64,000 nt of DNA, taken from NCBI GenBank assembly GCA_026120185.1, contig JANUWF010002008.1:659501-723500 (forward strand). Reading direction: 5' to 3'. The notes under the pieces were generated by a model. It was not told where the DNA came from, ran no database searches, and saw only the letters and a program-made list of their open reading frames with translations. Made by a program: the position numbers and the translations under genes. Positions 46,660 to 59,658 of the stretch are shown here, one piece after another; position 1 is the stretch's first letter; each line of letters starts with the position of its first letter. This DNA is from Voacanga thouarsii (Eukaryota > Streptophyta > Magnoliopsida > Gentianales > Apocynaceae).

Positions 46660-49600
46660 TGTAATAACCTTCATGTTTTGTACTTTGATTGGTTCCTACT
46701 ATGTATAAAACAAGAATTCGTATGAATGGCTAGAACAAGAAATGAATAATATAATGAGATGAATGTTTTGGTGCGATAAAAATATTCTGGAGCATTATTG
46801 GAATTTTGAAATTGTAGGGATCCAGATGGAATTTTGAAATTATTCTACTTGTACATTTGTACTTCACTTGGTAACTACTTGGTATAGAGGGAGAATTTGG
46901 GTATAAGTCCAAAAAAAAAGTTGATCAGTATGATGAGACGAACATTTTGGTATAATTTGAGCCATGAGGGTACTATCGTAATTTTGACTGCAATTGAAAT
47001 TTTGACTGCAAATTGAGAAGGGTTGAGAAAGAATTGAGAATTTTGACTTCCACTATTGAACTCAGTAATATTTGTAGATTCCATTAGTAAAATAAAAAAT
47101 TTTCCGATTGAAATATATAGTGGTCCGAATTTTAGTTATTTCCTGAGGAAAAATGGAAATTTTGTCAAAAGAGGATAAGTGGCATTTTATGATCTGTTGA
47201 TGAGAACAAGTGTCACTTTATGGTTAGTTGCATGAAATATTCATGCATATGTTGTAGTATATCAAGCTTATCAAATAAGCTTTAAAGAATAATTAAGGAA
47301 AAATTTAGCAAATAAGAAAATTCCAAGTGTTAAAGCATTTAATGACCATTTGACTTTGTGACCAAAATTGGTCACAAAATGGATCAAGAATGGCGGTAGA
47401 AGCTGTTTTTCAGCAGCTAAAAATTGGCAGCCACAAGGAAAGAAAGAAAAAGGAAAAGAAAAGAAAGAAGACAAGAGAAAAAGAAAAAAAAAAGAGAGAG
47501 AAATTACAAGAAGAAAAGAGAGAAGGAGAAAAAGGAAGAAGTTAGGGCATTTGCAAGCTTGTAAATCTCTGTACACAAGGTAAAATATCATACTTCTTGA
47601 ATTAAAGTTGTAGATTAAGTTACAAAGATTATTTTGACAATAATTTTGTTGGGAAATTCATGAGAACTATGAAAAACACTTGGAAAATTACTCTGTTTTG
47701 GGGTTGATGTTTATGTTGTGTGTGCCGGCTACTTGGAGGGCTATATACTATATTTTATATGGTGGATGAAGGTGTTTTGATGGTGGTTTGAATGGTTGTT
47801 CATGGCTGCAAAGATGCAAGAAGGAAATAAGATAGCAAATGGTTTAATTGTTGAAGAAAAAGAAATATTGTTATTCATGGCTGTTGATTTTGTATTGTTT
47901 GAAAGTGAAAGTACTGAGTTGCTTGTGTCTGAAAATCTGAGGATTATGTGATGTTTAGATGAGAAAGAAGGCATTAAAATGATTAGAAAGCGTGTATGTT
48001 GTATGGAAAACAAAAGAGAATTAATGGTATGAAGAAAAAGGAACAAATAGAATTTCTGTTTGTGTGATTTCCGAGCAGACTTGAAGAACCATTAAACTGA
48101 ACAAAATTGCTGGTTGTTCTGAAACCCCATGACCTGAAACTTGTAGCTAATTGTCTTAGGATCATTTTAAGACCAATTTGACATGATTTGGACTTGTAAA
48201 TAGAAAGTTACGGTTTAAATACCAAGGGCTGCCAGTACAGTGACGGGATGAAGAAGTTGGGAGTATATGATTAAAACTGAATGAAATGGCAAAGGAAATT
48301 GGTATTTCATGAGTTGGAAATCATAAAAGAATGTCTTGGAGACATTTTAGAACTAGTTTGACATTAATTTGGCTTGTGAATCAAAAGTTATGATATAAAC
48401 AAACAAGTGTGCCAAGAAGGATGAAATGCAGAAATTTGGTTGATAAAGAATAAATTCATATATTGATTCCATGTTTATTATTGGATACATGAAGGATCAA
48501 AGAAGCATTTGAAAGCTTTATTTACTTATTTGAGGAATGAAATGAAGGAATGGATAAGTGAACCTTTGATCATCTCAAGTATTTATATCATGTTGTGCAA
48601 GAAATGGAAGAATAAGGAATTAGCAATTCTTTGGTCTTACAAATTTTATGATATCTCTATATTGGTTGAAAAACTTAAAAAGTTAAATAAAATACGGATT
48701 GATTATGGATGTAGGTTTTTACCTTAAAGGCTTCATTACGAAATTGTGGACCACTTATACAGCTACGTAATAGGATACAAGGAGAGTCCCCTTGGCTTTT
48801 TTTTTTTTTTTTTTAAATTTATGTTTGCTAGTGGATTTCATGTTCCCTAAATAATGCTATGTGAACCCTTTTGGTTTCTCTTAGCAACGAAATGGTTTTT
48901 CCAAGGAAGAAATGGTATTATGCCATGCAAGGTTAAATGCAAGATGTGAGTTTCATAAAGGGAATTATTCATAATTAGTGACTAATTTTCCTAAAGCCTT
49001 TTAATAACAAGGTTGATGAACCCTTTGAGAAAAATATGGTTTCTCTGAACGAGAAATTATTTAGGACTTTAGGAAATAACCCTTTCTACAAAGAATTTTG
49101 GATCACTTGAAACTTGAAATTATTATCAAGTGCTTGATTTCTTGAATATCATGAACACGGAATACCTCATGTGACTTCCTCAGACTCCAACTCTGGATTT
49201 TAATAAATTGCTTTCCTGATAAGGATAATGTTTTCTTGATATATTCAAGTACGAGTCTTCTACTTCAATTTGAAATCATACTGAGGACTATGAATCTTAA
49301 ATTCCTGAGCATTTTTTGCTACTTGTTTAAAAACTCTGAATTCCTGAATAACCGGCCCAAGTGGGCTATATGTACGTGCGATCACTTGAACAATGAGTAC
49401 TCAATAGGGCTTCTCTCTGTGTACTAGTTAACGTTAGAGATAAATGATCCTGAATCACCTGATCAGTTTTGATATTTGTTTTACTCGGAACGGAACGACA
49501 AGACATTGAGATTAGCTGAATTCGTGAATAACCGACTCAAGTGGGCCACAAGTTCTAAATAACCTGCCCATGTGGACCACAACTCATGTATAACTGGCCC

Positions 49601-50462
49601 AAATGGGCCAAAACTCCTGAATAACCGGTCCAAATTGGTCACACGCATGAATTCTTGAATAAAGAGTGTAAATGCAAATCCTAAATACTTAAATTCTTGA
49701 ATACTAGAACTTTTTACCTGAATTCTAGAATTCTTGAAATACTTGAATTTTATACAATAAGTTCTGAATTCTTGAATATCTGAATTATTACGTTTTATAC
49801 AAGCATTCTTGAATTCTTGAATTAATGAATTTTTATGCAAGAATTCTGGAACACTTGAATTAGCACGTTTTGTACCAGAATTCCTGAATTCTCGAATTAA
49901 TATGTTTTCATACAAGGAGTCCTGAACTAGTATGTTTCATTTATGAAACTTTGCAAGTTAATTTTCAGTAGGAGTACATGAATTATTGTTCCCACTTTCT
50001 AGAAAATAATTACTCAGTTATTTTACATATCCTTTATGGAATTGGATGCTGATCGTTAACTACTTGTCTCATTAAGTCCAAATATATTATTTTGGCAATA
50101 TTTTGGGAATTATTCTTTGTAGAGCTATTTTTAGTGGAAAAACACTAGCACACACGGGACTCACGAGCCTTATACTCACACGTGTGTCATTTTTCTTTAA
50201 AAATTTTTAGGATCAGAGGCGCAATATAAACGCAGTGGACTCCCAGAAGTTCTTGCTATATATTGGATCTATTATGTCCTTGAGTGTAAGTATCAAATGT
50301 CAAACACTATGTAATTCCTATGTTCAATAAAAGTATTTTGGAAAATTTTTTCGTTGCATATTGGATTAAGTTTGTTATAAAGATCCCTTATCTGGGCAAC
50401 TGGATAGGGTGACATCCCACAAAAATGAAGGCCGCTACGCTATGAAATGGTGGAGTGTTACA
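46660..50462 (+). repeat. Array LTR2 (uninterrupted, 3,803 bp)
   Basis: Complete LTR, starts TGTAATAACCTTCATG and ends GTGGAGTGTTACA. It is the reference for the other two. It carries the palindrome site with one change at 49393-49404 and the minisatellite at 49527-49664. Block 48090-49370 is nearly identical to 53740-55008 while its flanks are less so. Frames inside (47271-50735) are LTR artefacts, including the repeat-derived 49481-49915. Confidence 0.9.
49527..49664. repeat. 31-bp minisatellite, LTR2
   Basis: Unit starts at 49527, 49558, 49589 and 49620 (three 31-bp intervals), then 49658 (38 bp): one unit fewer than LTR1. Confidence 0.85.
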
Positions 50463-50464
50463 AA

Positions 50465-50476
50465 TGGTAATAGAGC
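50465..50476 (+). other. Primer-binding site of array interior 2
   Basis: TGGTAATAGAGC two bases after LTR2, matching TGGTATCAGAGC with two changes. Confidence 0.75.
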
Positions 50477-51235
50477 ATAGCAGAACCTATAATAGAGCTT
50501 TTGATGGAATATAGCGGAGCCTCTAACTGGACATTGGGGAGTCCATCTTAGTATGTGTCAATGTGAATTTATAGAAGATAGTGAATGTTTCGAAATTGGA
50601 TTTTGGAATAGATTTGACATATGACTTTGAAGTATTTAAATTAGACATAAATTCTTCTAATGAGCCAGAAGAAGGGTGACTTGAGACAATTCCAATATCT
50701 TTGGAAAAAGGGTCTATGATCCTGAACTTGGACAATAGTATAGAGATTGAGGTCAGGGAGGCCTCATAGTTGATCTATTTAAAGAAGTGTTTGTTTTGAA
50801 CTTCCTATTTTGGAACCAGTGATAGTAAGATGAATAAAGAAGGTTGAACATTAAAGGTCTTGTGTGTATAGTGCGATATGAATTGCGCATGCACCAGAAT
50901 TTCATTAGATATTTGAAATTAAGTGTGCAGGGGCTAGAGAAAGCTAAGAAAGGGAGACCCCTAGGAAGTTATGAGCAAAATGGCACCAATAGCTTCCATT
51001 TAAATAGGGTATAGTCATTTCCGCCTATTTAAATGACCCTTAGGAAATTTAACTATAGATCATATGAGAACGATATATGTGTATTATCAAGCTGAGAGAA
51101 TACAAAATTTTCTCAAGAAATATATATTTGCATATGCAAAATTGAATTATTCTTCTATCTTATGCTATATGTATAGACAATATTGAAATATATGTACTTA
51201 CTTGGCATTTCATGGAGTAGATTTAAAGAAGAGAT
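50477..51235 (+). other. Leader of array interior 2
   Basis: Matches 44839-45549 plus a short extra stretch (50985-51050) containing an imperfect duplicate of AAATAGGGTATAGTCATTT and TAAATGACCC. No gene seen. Confidence 0.55.
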
Positions 51236-52274
51236 ATGTCACGAAAAGTTACCCATGGTAATGCTGGAGACCAAGCTAAAAATAACGCAGCTGATATTAC
51301 TGGAAATACTATATCCGAAATGGAAACACAACCTCAGGGAAATTGAGATGACATAAGTACTACAAAACATTACAGCAGTACTTCAACATGTGACTGGAGC
51401 TCTAACCCGGGAAAACCAACATCTTGAGTAGGAAATGGATAGGGCATTAGAACGATTTCAAAAGTTCCATCCCTCTTAATTTTATGGACATGCAAATCAG
51501 GAACAAGAGGCTGAGTCCTGGATGGGACAGATGGCTGACATATTCTCAATTTTAGACTATTCTGAGTAGAGAAAAGTCCAATTTGCTACATTTAGACTTC
51601 AAGGACTTGCTTGAGACTGGTGGTTAAGGAAGAAAAAGTTGCAGAAGCAAGAACGAAAGGATTGGACTTGGAAAGAAATCTTGGAAGGATTTATGAAAGA
51701 ATTTATACCCCATTGGGTGGTTGAAAGGAAAGAAGAAGAATTTCAAAATTTTAAATAGGTAGAAAGGACTGTTGGAAAATATGCTACTGAATTTACTTAC
51801 CTTTCGAAGTATTGTCCTCCATTAGTGCAAACAGAGTTAGATCGGGCTCGGCGATTTATAAAAGGATTGTGACCTGAGTTAAAACACACATTAATTGCCA
51901 TGGCCCCAGTAGGATATAGTGCGGCTATGAAAATAGCATCTCGATTGGAGATGAAAGATTTAAACCAAGCAAGGCAAGACCGTAAGAGAGGGACAGAATC
52001 TAGTCAATCAAATAGGCAGAAACACCAAAAGAAGGAAAGACAAATTCTGGAAAAAGTAGAGTCTCAACGATGCAATTATTGTCAAAGGATTGGACATGCT
52101 TATGAAGAGTGCAAGAAACGACTTAGGGAATGTTACCGATGTGGAAAAGTGGGAGATACTTTAGCCAGTTGTCCGTAGACTAAGAAGCAAGAAAATGCTC
52201 CCTCTACTTTTGAGGAAATCAAACCTAAAGGATCACATGGAAACAGAGGACCTATTAGGATTCATGTAGAGTAA
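51236..52274 (+). pseudogene. gag: gag of array interior 2 (broken)
   Basis: Starts MSRKVTHGNAGDQAKNN at 51236. Better preserved than copy 1: LEGFMKEFIPHWVVERKEEE, YATEFTYLSKYCPPLVQTE, RRFIKGL-stop-PELKHTL, MAPVGYSAAMKIASRLEMKD, a basic linker, then CNYCQRIGHAYEEC (intact zinc knuckle) and CYRCGKVGDTLASC (histidine replaced by aspartate). The clean piece is 51900-52178. Early stops (N-stop after QPQG, NFK-stop) and frameshifts break it. It ends RIHVE-stop at 52272. Confidence 0.8.
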
Positions 52275-52331
52275 AGAAAGAATAGATGACAAGAGTAACG
52301 AGAAGTAGATGTCTGATGGAATCAAGGCAAA

Positions 52332-52370
52332 TACAAATTCGGAGACGAAATTTTTTGAAGAAGGCAAGAT
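52332..52370 (+). other. Decayed GAGGACGAAA block and polypurine tract of interior 2
   Basis: AATTCGGAGACGAAATTTTT then GAAGAAGGCAAGAT directly before LTR3. The purine run is interrupted by one C. Confidence 0.7.
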
Positions 52371-55008
52371 TGTAATAACCCTCATTTTTTAACTTTGATT
52401 GGTTACAAATATGTATAAAATAAGAATTCATATGAATGATCACAACAAGAAATTATTAATATAATGAGATGAACATTTTGGTGTGATAAAAATATTCTGG
52501 AGCGTTATTGGAATTTTGAAATTGTTCTACTTGTACCTTTGCACTTCAATTGGTAACTACTTTGTACAGAATGAGAATTTGAATATAAGCCAAAAACAAA
52601 AGTTAATCAGTACAATGAGACAAATATTTTTGTATAATTTGAGTCATGAGGGGTATTATCGTAATTTTGACCACAAATTGAGAAGGATTGAGAAAGAATT
52701 GAGATTTTTTACTTCCACCATTGAACTCAATAAAATTTGCAGATTCCTTTGGTAAAATAAAAAATTTTGCGATTGAAATATAAATTGGTTTGAATTTTAG
52801 TTATTTCCTGAGGAAAAATGGTAATTTTGTCAAAAGAGGACAAGTGGCATTTTATGATTTGTTGATGGGAATAAGTGTCACTCTATGGTTGGTTGCATGA
52901 AATATTCATGCATATGTTGTAGTATATCAAGCTTATCAAATAAGCTTTAAAGAATAATTAAGGCAAAATTTAGCAAATAAAAAAATTCCAAGTGTTAAAG
53001 CATTTAATGACCATTTAACTTTGTGACCAAAATTGGTCACAAAATGGATCAAGAACTGCGGTGGAAGCTGTTTTTCAACAGCTAAAAATCGGCAGCCACA
53101 AGGAAAGAAAGAAAAAGGAAAAGAAAAGAAAGAAAACAAGAGAAAAAGAAAAAAAAAGAGAAAGAGAAAGAGAGAGAGAGAAATTCCAAGAAGAAAAGAG
53201 AGAAGGAGAAAAGGGAAGAAGCTTGGGCATTTGCAAGCTTGTAAATCTCTATACACAAGGTAATATATCATACTTCTTGAATTAACGTTGTAGATTAAGG
53301 TGCAAATTAAGATTATTTTGATATTAATTTTGTTGGGAAATTCATGAGAACTATGAAACCTGGAAAATTGCTATGTTTTGGGGTTGTTGTATATGTTGTG
53401 TGTGCCGGCTAACTTGGAGGGCTATAGACTATATTTTATATGGTGGATAAAGGTGTTTTGATGGTGGTTTGAATGGTTGTTCATGGCTGCAAAGATGCAA
53501 GAAGGAAATAAGATAGCAAATGGTTTAATTGTTGAAGAAAATGAAATAAAAGTGAAAGTACTGAGTTTCTTGTGTCTGAAAATCAAAGGATTATGTGATG
53601 TTTAGATGAGAAAGAAGGCATTAAAATGATTAGAAAGCCTGTATGTTGTATGGAAAAGAAAAGAGAATTAATGAATGAAGAAAAAGGAACAAATAGAAAT
53701 TCTGTTTTCCTAGCAGACTTGAAGAACCATTAAACTGAACAAAATTGCTGGTTGTTCTGAAACCCCATGACCTGAAACTTGTATCTAATTGTCTTAGGAT
53801 CATTTTAAGACCAATTTGACATGATTTGGACTTGTAAATAGAAAGTTACGGTTTAAATACCAAGGGCTGCCAGTACAGTGACGGGATGAAGAAGTTGGGA
53901 GTATATGATTAAAACTGAATGAAATGGCAAAGGAAATGGTATTTCATGAGTTGGAAATCATAAAGGAATGTCTTGGAGACATTTTAGAACTAGTTTGACA
54001 TTAGTTTGGCTTGTGAATCAAAAGTTATGATATAAACAAACAAGTGTGCCAAGAAGGATGAAATGCAGAAATTTGGTTGATAAAGAATAAATTCATATAT
54101 TGATTCCATGTTTATTATTGGATACACGAAGGATCAACGAAGCATTTGAAAGCTTTATATACTTATTTGAGGAATGAAATGAAGGAATGGATAAGTGAAC
54201 CTTTGATCATCTCAAGTATTTATATCATGTTGTGCAAGAAATGGAAGAATAAGGAATTAGCATTTCTTTGGTCTTACAAATTTTATGATATCTCTATATT
54301 GGTTGAAAAACTTAAAAAGTTAAATAAAATACGGATTGATTATGGATGTAGGTTTTTACCTTAAAGGCTTCATTACGAAATTGTGGACCACTTATACAGC
54401 TACGTAATAGGATACAAGGAGAGTCCCCTTGGCTTTTTTTTTTTTATTTAAATTTATGTTTGCTAGTGGATTTCATGTTCCCTAAATAATGCTATGTGAA
54501 CCCTTTTGGTTTCTCTTAGCAACGAAATGGTTTTTCCAAGGAAGAAATGGTATTATGCAATGCAAGGTTAAATGCAAGATGTGAGTTTCATAAAGGGAAT
54601 TATTCATAATTAGTGACTAATTTTCCTAAAGCCTTTTAATAACAAGGTTGATGAACCCTTTGAGAAAAATATGGTTTCTCTGAACAAGAAATTATTTAGG
54701 ACTTTAGGAAATAACCCTTTCTACAAAGAATTTTGGATCACTTGAAACTTGAAATTATTATCAAGTGCTTGATTTCTTGAATATCATGAACACGGAATAC
54801 CTCATGTGACTTCCTCAGACTCCAACTCTGGATTTTAATAAATTGCTTTCCTGATAAGGATAATGTTTTCTTGATATATTCAAGTACGAGTCTTCTACTT
54901 CTATCTGAAATCATACTGAGGACTATGAATCTTAAATTCCTGAGCATTTTTTTACTACTTGTTTAAAAACTCTGAATTCCTGAATAACCGGCCCGAGTGG
55001 GCTATATG

Positions 55009-56835
55009 TGAAGGCACAGGAAGCCGAAAAACACAGGGCACGTAGTGGAAGCGAACATAAAAAAAACTGAAAAGCACAACAGGGGATTCCAGGACAAGGT
55101 CGGCGCTGGCTTCGATTGCCCTAGTCGGCACCGGTTGTGCCCTGTCCAAATCCCGAGGTTTTAAAATTTTTACCTCTCCTTCTGGTTCTCAATGGTGGTT
55201 GGATCGAAACGTGCGCAACCGGGGTAGGTGTGCTGGTAGAAGCCTCTGGTGCGATTCTTACAAGCCTCCTACTCCGCCTTTGCATGTATGTGAACACCAA
55301 ACTCTCGATCTTCCAGTATATGGCTTGCTTAACTACCGTTTGGTGAACAACTAATAGGCTAGGAAATTTTTCTAGAGAGAGAGAGAGAGAGAGAGAGACG
55401 CCTAGCCTTTCACAAAGAAGAAGCCATCTCTTAGAGTGTGTGTTCTGTAACAACCACATTATTTCCAATCCTCCTGTTTAATCTAAATAAAACCCTAGGT
55501 TAAACTGGACTAGGCCATTGGACTCTTAGTTTAACCTTTTGGGCTTAATTAATTATTCTAATTAGAACAACCTAATGGCTCAATTAATAATTAATTTTTC
55601 AGCCCAAATAAACTACTCTAATTAATAAGCCTATATTAGTTTAGTCTCAGGTTAATATTTAATTATTCAAATTAGGCCAAAGTCCTGAATAATCAATTAA
55701 CCCACTAAACTAATTTAATTAATTCTCTCTCCATGAACCTTTATTTTATTCTAACTCAATAATTAAATCAGGCTACTTAAATAAAATAAATTTCATTTAA
55801 TTTAAGATCAAGTCCTTAGCCCATATTTAATTAGGATTCACGGTCTATATTGGGGACCAAAAGACACACCGCCTCGGCTACTAAAATGACCAAAATATTC
55901 TTACCATATAAATAGTTGTATTTTGCATTTTAAATATTTCATGATATCACCATAAGGAAATATTGACCCCAAGGACAATACTGCATTATCAAAGTCTCCG
56001 ACCTACAAGTGTAATGACTAAAATACCCCTCTATACATCGCCGTGCATTTAAAGAGAAAGAAGTGTACTAACACCTCTCTAAATGACATCTACCATCCTT
56101 AGGCCTCTAGTCCAATGATCCACGACTTCCTGGATTGTTTCCGCTTTCCAAGGGAGTTACCCTAAAGCAAACATCCAAGTCATGTTTCCTAGGGCCCTGG
56201 ATATTTAGATCATTCAGACAATCACAAAAGGCGATATAGTATAGAAACTATCTTATATAAATTTATCTTAACTAACTAGTCACCCATACCCAACATACAA
56301 GTATATTTACCCTACGATAGAACCTCAACTATAGCATATCAAAGCATATGCTTCCAACTTCGTCAGACCACCAACTCATACTCAAGTCGTAGAGTACTAG
56401 TCCACGCTGTAGCAGTAGTAGTCTAGATTTCTACCATATGGTACTTTTAAAAACCACTACTACAGGTTTTGTTCTACGTATTCGAAATACGCTTATGCCA
56501 TGAAGTGAGTGGACTATTCACTGGTAAAGGTAAGCCGTTTCCCATTTAGAATTCACAACATAATAACATAGATATGATGAGATTTCCATTCACATCAATT
56601 GGTTAAGAACAAAAGTTTATGTGTTAAGTAACCCGTGATCCATACCTTACTGTGAAAGACCTTCATTCACATGGACCACTTACCTAAACACATTGGGTCT
56701 TTTCCAAACGTAATTGTGTACAAATAAAATTGTAAATTCACAAACAATTTCTAAAAATAAATTCTTTTATTAAAACATTCGATTTTTTTTTTTTTTACAT
56801 AAAAAACTTAGTCTAAGAGGGCATACATCCTAACA
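55009..56835 (-). mobile_element. Solo LTR, family S, copy 3
   Basis: Flanked by ATATG (55004-55008) and ATATA (56836-56840), one mismatch. On the minus strand it starts TGTTAGGATGTATGCCC and ends CTGTGCCTTCA. A minus-strand frame at 55121-55468 includes QRRSRRLVRIAPEAS, like copy 2. Near its element-3' end it holds a pair of GC boxes (55101 and 55126), which copies 1 and 2 do not have. A GA run lies at about 55373-55397. Confidence 0.85.
55101..55134. promoter_or_regulatory. Paired GC boxes in family S copy 3
   Basis: CGGCGCTGG (55101) and CGGCACCGG (55126), exactly 25 bp apart, followed by TTGTGCCCTGTCC, very like LARD3 (TCGTGCACTGTCT) although the LTR families differ. Confidence 0.55.
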
Positions 56836-57811
56836 ATATACACGTGCGTTCACTTGAACGTTGAGTACTCAATGGGGCTTCTCTCCGGGTACTAGTTCAT
56901 GTTAAAGATAAACAATCACAAGTAACCTAATTAGTTCTAGGATTCATTTTACTTTGAAGGGAATGAAAGGACATTGGGATTAGTCAAATTCATGAATAAC
57001 TAGCCCAAGAGGGTCACACACATGAATTCTTGAATAACGAGCGCACGTGCTCAATCCTGAATACTTGAATTTTACACTTAAATTCTAAAATTCCTGAATA
57101 CTTGAATTTTATACAAGATGTCCTGAATTCCTGAATATATGAATGATTACATTTTATACAAGCATTCCTGATTTCCTGAATTAATGAATTTTCATGCAAG
57201 AATTCCTGAATACTTAAATTAGCATGTTCCGTACCAGAATTCCTGAATTCTCGAATATGTTTTCATACAAGGAGTCTTGAACTAATATGTTTCATTTATG
57301 AAACTTTGCAAGTTAAATTATTGAGGGAGTACATGAATTACAGTTCCTACTTTCTAGGAAATAATTACTTAGTTATTGTACATAACCTTTATAGAATTGG
57401 ATGCTGATCATTAGCTACATGTCTCATTAAGTCCAAATATATTATTTTGGCAACATTTTGGGAATTATTCTCTGTAGAGCTATTTTTAGTGGAAAAACAC
57501 TAGCACACATAGGACTCACTGAGCCTTACGCTCACATGTGTGTCATTTCTCTTTGAAAATTTTTAGGATTAGAGGCACAGTGGACTCCTAAAGGTTCATG
57601 CTATATATTAGATCTATTGTGTCCTTGAGTATATGTATCAAATGTCAGATACTATGTACTTTCTATGTTCATTAAAAGTATTTTGAAAAAAATTTTCACT
57701 GCATATTGGATGAAATTTATTATAAAGACCCCTTCTCTAGGTAATTGGATGGGAGACATCTCATAAAAACAAAGGTCACTACGCTATGGAAAGGTGGGTT
57801 GTTATAGAAAA

Positions 57812-59458
57812 TCACATAATAATTTATGCTTTCAAATACTTCATAATATATTTAATAGAATAAACTAGTATACTTCATAACATTCACCACTTAAAAATAT
57901 TTTTATTGAAAATGTTGCGCGGATGTGGAGACTTACCTTAAGTCCTAGCAACAAAAGGATTCGTGTTCTAAGTTTGAAACTCCACACCTTGTTCTCCCAC
58001 GAAATCCAAGATATCAATTGAACACACATATAGATCAGTTTTCTATCACTAATCGTAATCATTACATCTATTCCTCTATATTTTCTTCCTAGGCCTTCTC
58101 ATCCTAATACTTGATTTTTATATCATTCTAACAAGCTTCGTAATATTTAGCTGCCAATACGTGTACACATATATGTAAAAATATCATGTTTCACATAATC
58201 TGTTAATCATATAACAAAACCAAATAACCAATGACTTTATCTATTCATATAAGAACATGGCATCACAAAATATGCTATCCTTCTTCTTCTAGTATTCAAT
58301 CACCACTTCCCAACACCTAAAACATATTATCCATCACATCTCTTCTCAAGATCACCACACATCAAGTACCACAATTCTACTCAAGTATACATAATTCACC
58401 AACAAACATGCATCACAATAATCCATATTATGTGTAGAATAAGTTTAACCCAAGAAGGACAAGATTTCTCCTTCCTAAGTGAACTAATTAAATTGCTAAC
58501 TTTTCCGTTCTTCTTGTCATCTTTTTCTCTCTCTATTTATTTTTATTTCTCTCTCTTCTCTTCTCTTTTCCTCTTGGTTTTTTCTTTTTTCTTTCTCCTT
58601 CTGTATTCTTTCTTCTCTCCTCTATTTATTTCTTTTTCTTCTTTTTCGGATTTTTTCTTTCTTTTTTCTCTTCTTTCTTTCTTCTTTTTTCTCTTTCTTT
58701 CTCTAGGTTTCGGCCCCTCTCTCTCTTTCTCTCTCTTCCCCCTCCCTTATTTATATCTTCAATTCTTCCAACCTTGTATTCTATCCTTACTTCTTCTATT
58801 TATAGTGTTTTTCCTAATCAATTAGTGGTAAGTTGTCATGCTTAGTCATCACTAAAATTGTGTAGAAGTTTATAGAAGTGATGAGGTGTCTAGGTGAATC
58901 GTCGAAGTATAGAAACTTATAGAAACTCTTGGAACCTTGTAGAATATCCTAAGATGCTATAGAATTTTATAGAATATAATAGAAATTTATGAAAAATCAT
59001 AAATTATAATATAATATAATACTATAATGCATAATGTAATAATAATAATGTAACAATATAGTATAATATAAGATAATAAAATACAACATATATTAATATA
59101 ATATAATAATATAGTATTATCATATAATAATATAATAGAATATAATATATGATCTAATGAATGATTGAGGTGGGCTACCATATGGATGACTCACCTAAAA
59201 AACATTAATTAAGGTGGGACCACCTAACTTTCCCAGAAAAATATACTAATAATAATTAAAATATCTAGAGTCTTTAATAAATGATGTGAGTCCCATGTAA
59301 TATAAGTTGTAACAATGGTATTAGGCCTCCTAACTATAATAAGATAATGTAGCATACAATAATATGATGTGATAATAATAGTATAATGTTAATAATAGTA
59401 GTTATAATAAAATAATATATAGTGATGAAGTCATGATAATGGCTAACGATTGGAGATG

Positions 59459-59537
<79 letters not shown>

Positions 59538-59658
59538 TAATAATAAAAATAAGCATATTGCAATAATAATACTAAGAATAAATAATAATAGTAATAATGA
59601 AAATAATAATAATAAAAAATATTATAATAATAGTAATGATAGGAATAATAATAACATT

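Larger units (their letters stand above)
25158..57806 (+). mobile_element. Plus-strand Ty3 array: LTR-interior-LTR-interior-LTR
   Basis: Three LTRs (25158-44825, 46660-50462, 52371-57806) and two interiors (44826-46659, 50463-52370) in direct order, flanked by a perfect duplication GAAAA (25153-25157 and 57807-57811). LTRs start TGTAATAAC and end TGTTACA or decayed forms. Each interior has a primer site, a broken gag and a polypurine tract, and nothing else. The single duplication around the whole array suggests one insertion later enlarged by unequal LTR recombination. LTR1 and LTR3 contain further elements. Confidence 0.88.
52371..57806 (+). repeat. Array LTR3 (split by a solo LTR)
   Basis: Starts TGTAATAACCCTCAT and ends GGGTTGTTATA (CA decayed to TA), followed by GAAAA. 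Removing 55009-56835 and one duplication leaves about 3.6 kb. The minisatellite is reduced to a single 38-bp interval (56995, 57033). The palindrome is intact at 56861-56872. Confidence 0.88.

Noticed and set aside
48509..48727. 72-residue plus-strand frame repeated at 54146-54364
   Set aside because: It is identical in both only because the whole LTR block is nearly identical. LTR1 lacks the region, and no domain or start context supports it.
49481..49915. 144-residue minus-strand frame with repeated IQEFK motifs
   Set aside because: It arises from the GAATTCTTGAAT-type tandem repeats in the LTR and is broken in LTR1 and LTR3.
59334..59537. Poly-leucine frame
   Set aside because: Translation of an AAT microsatellite.
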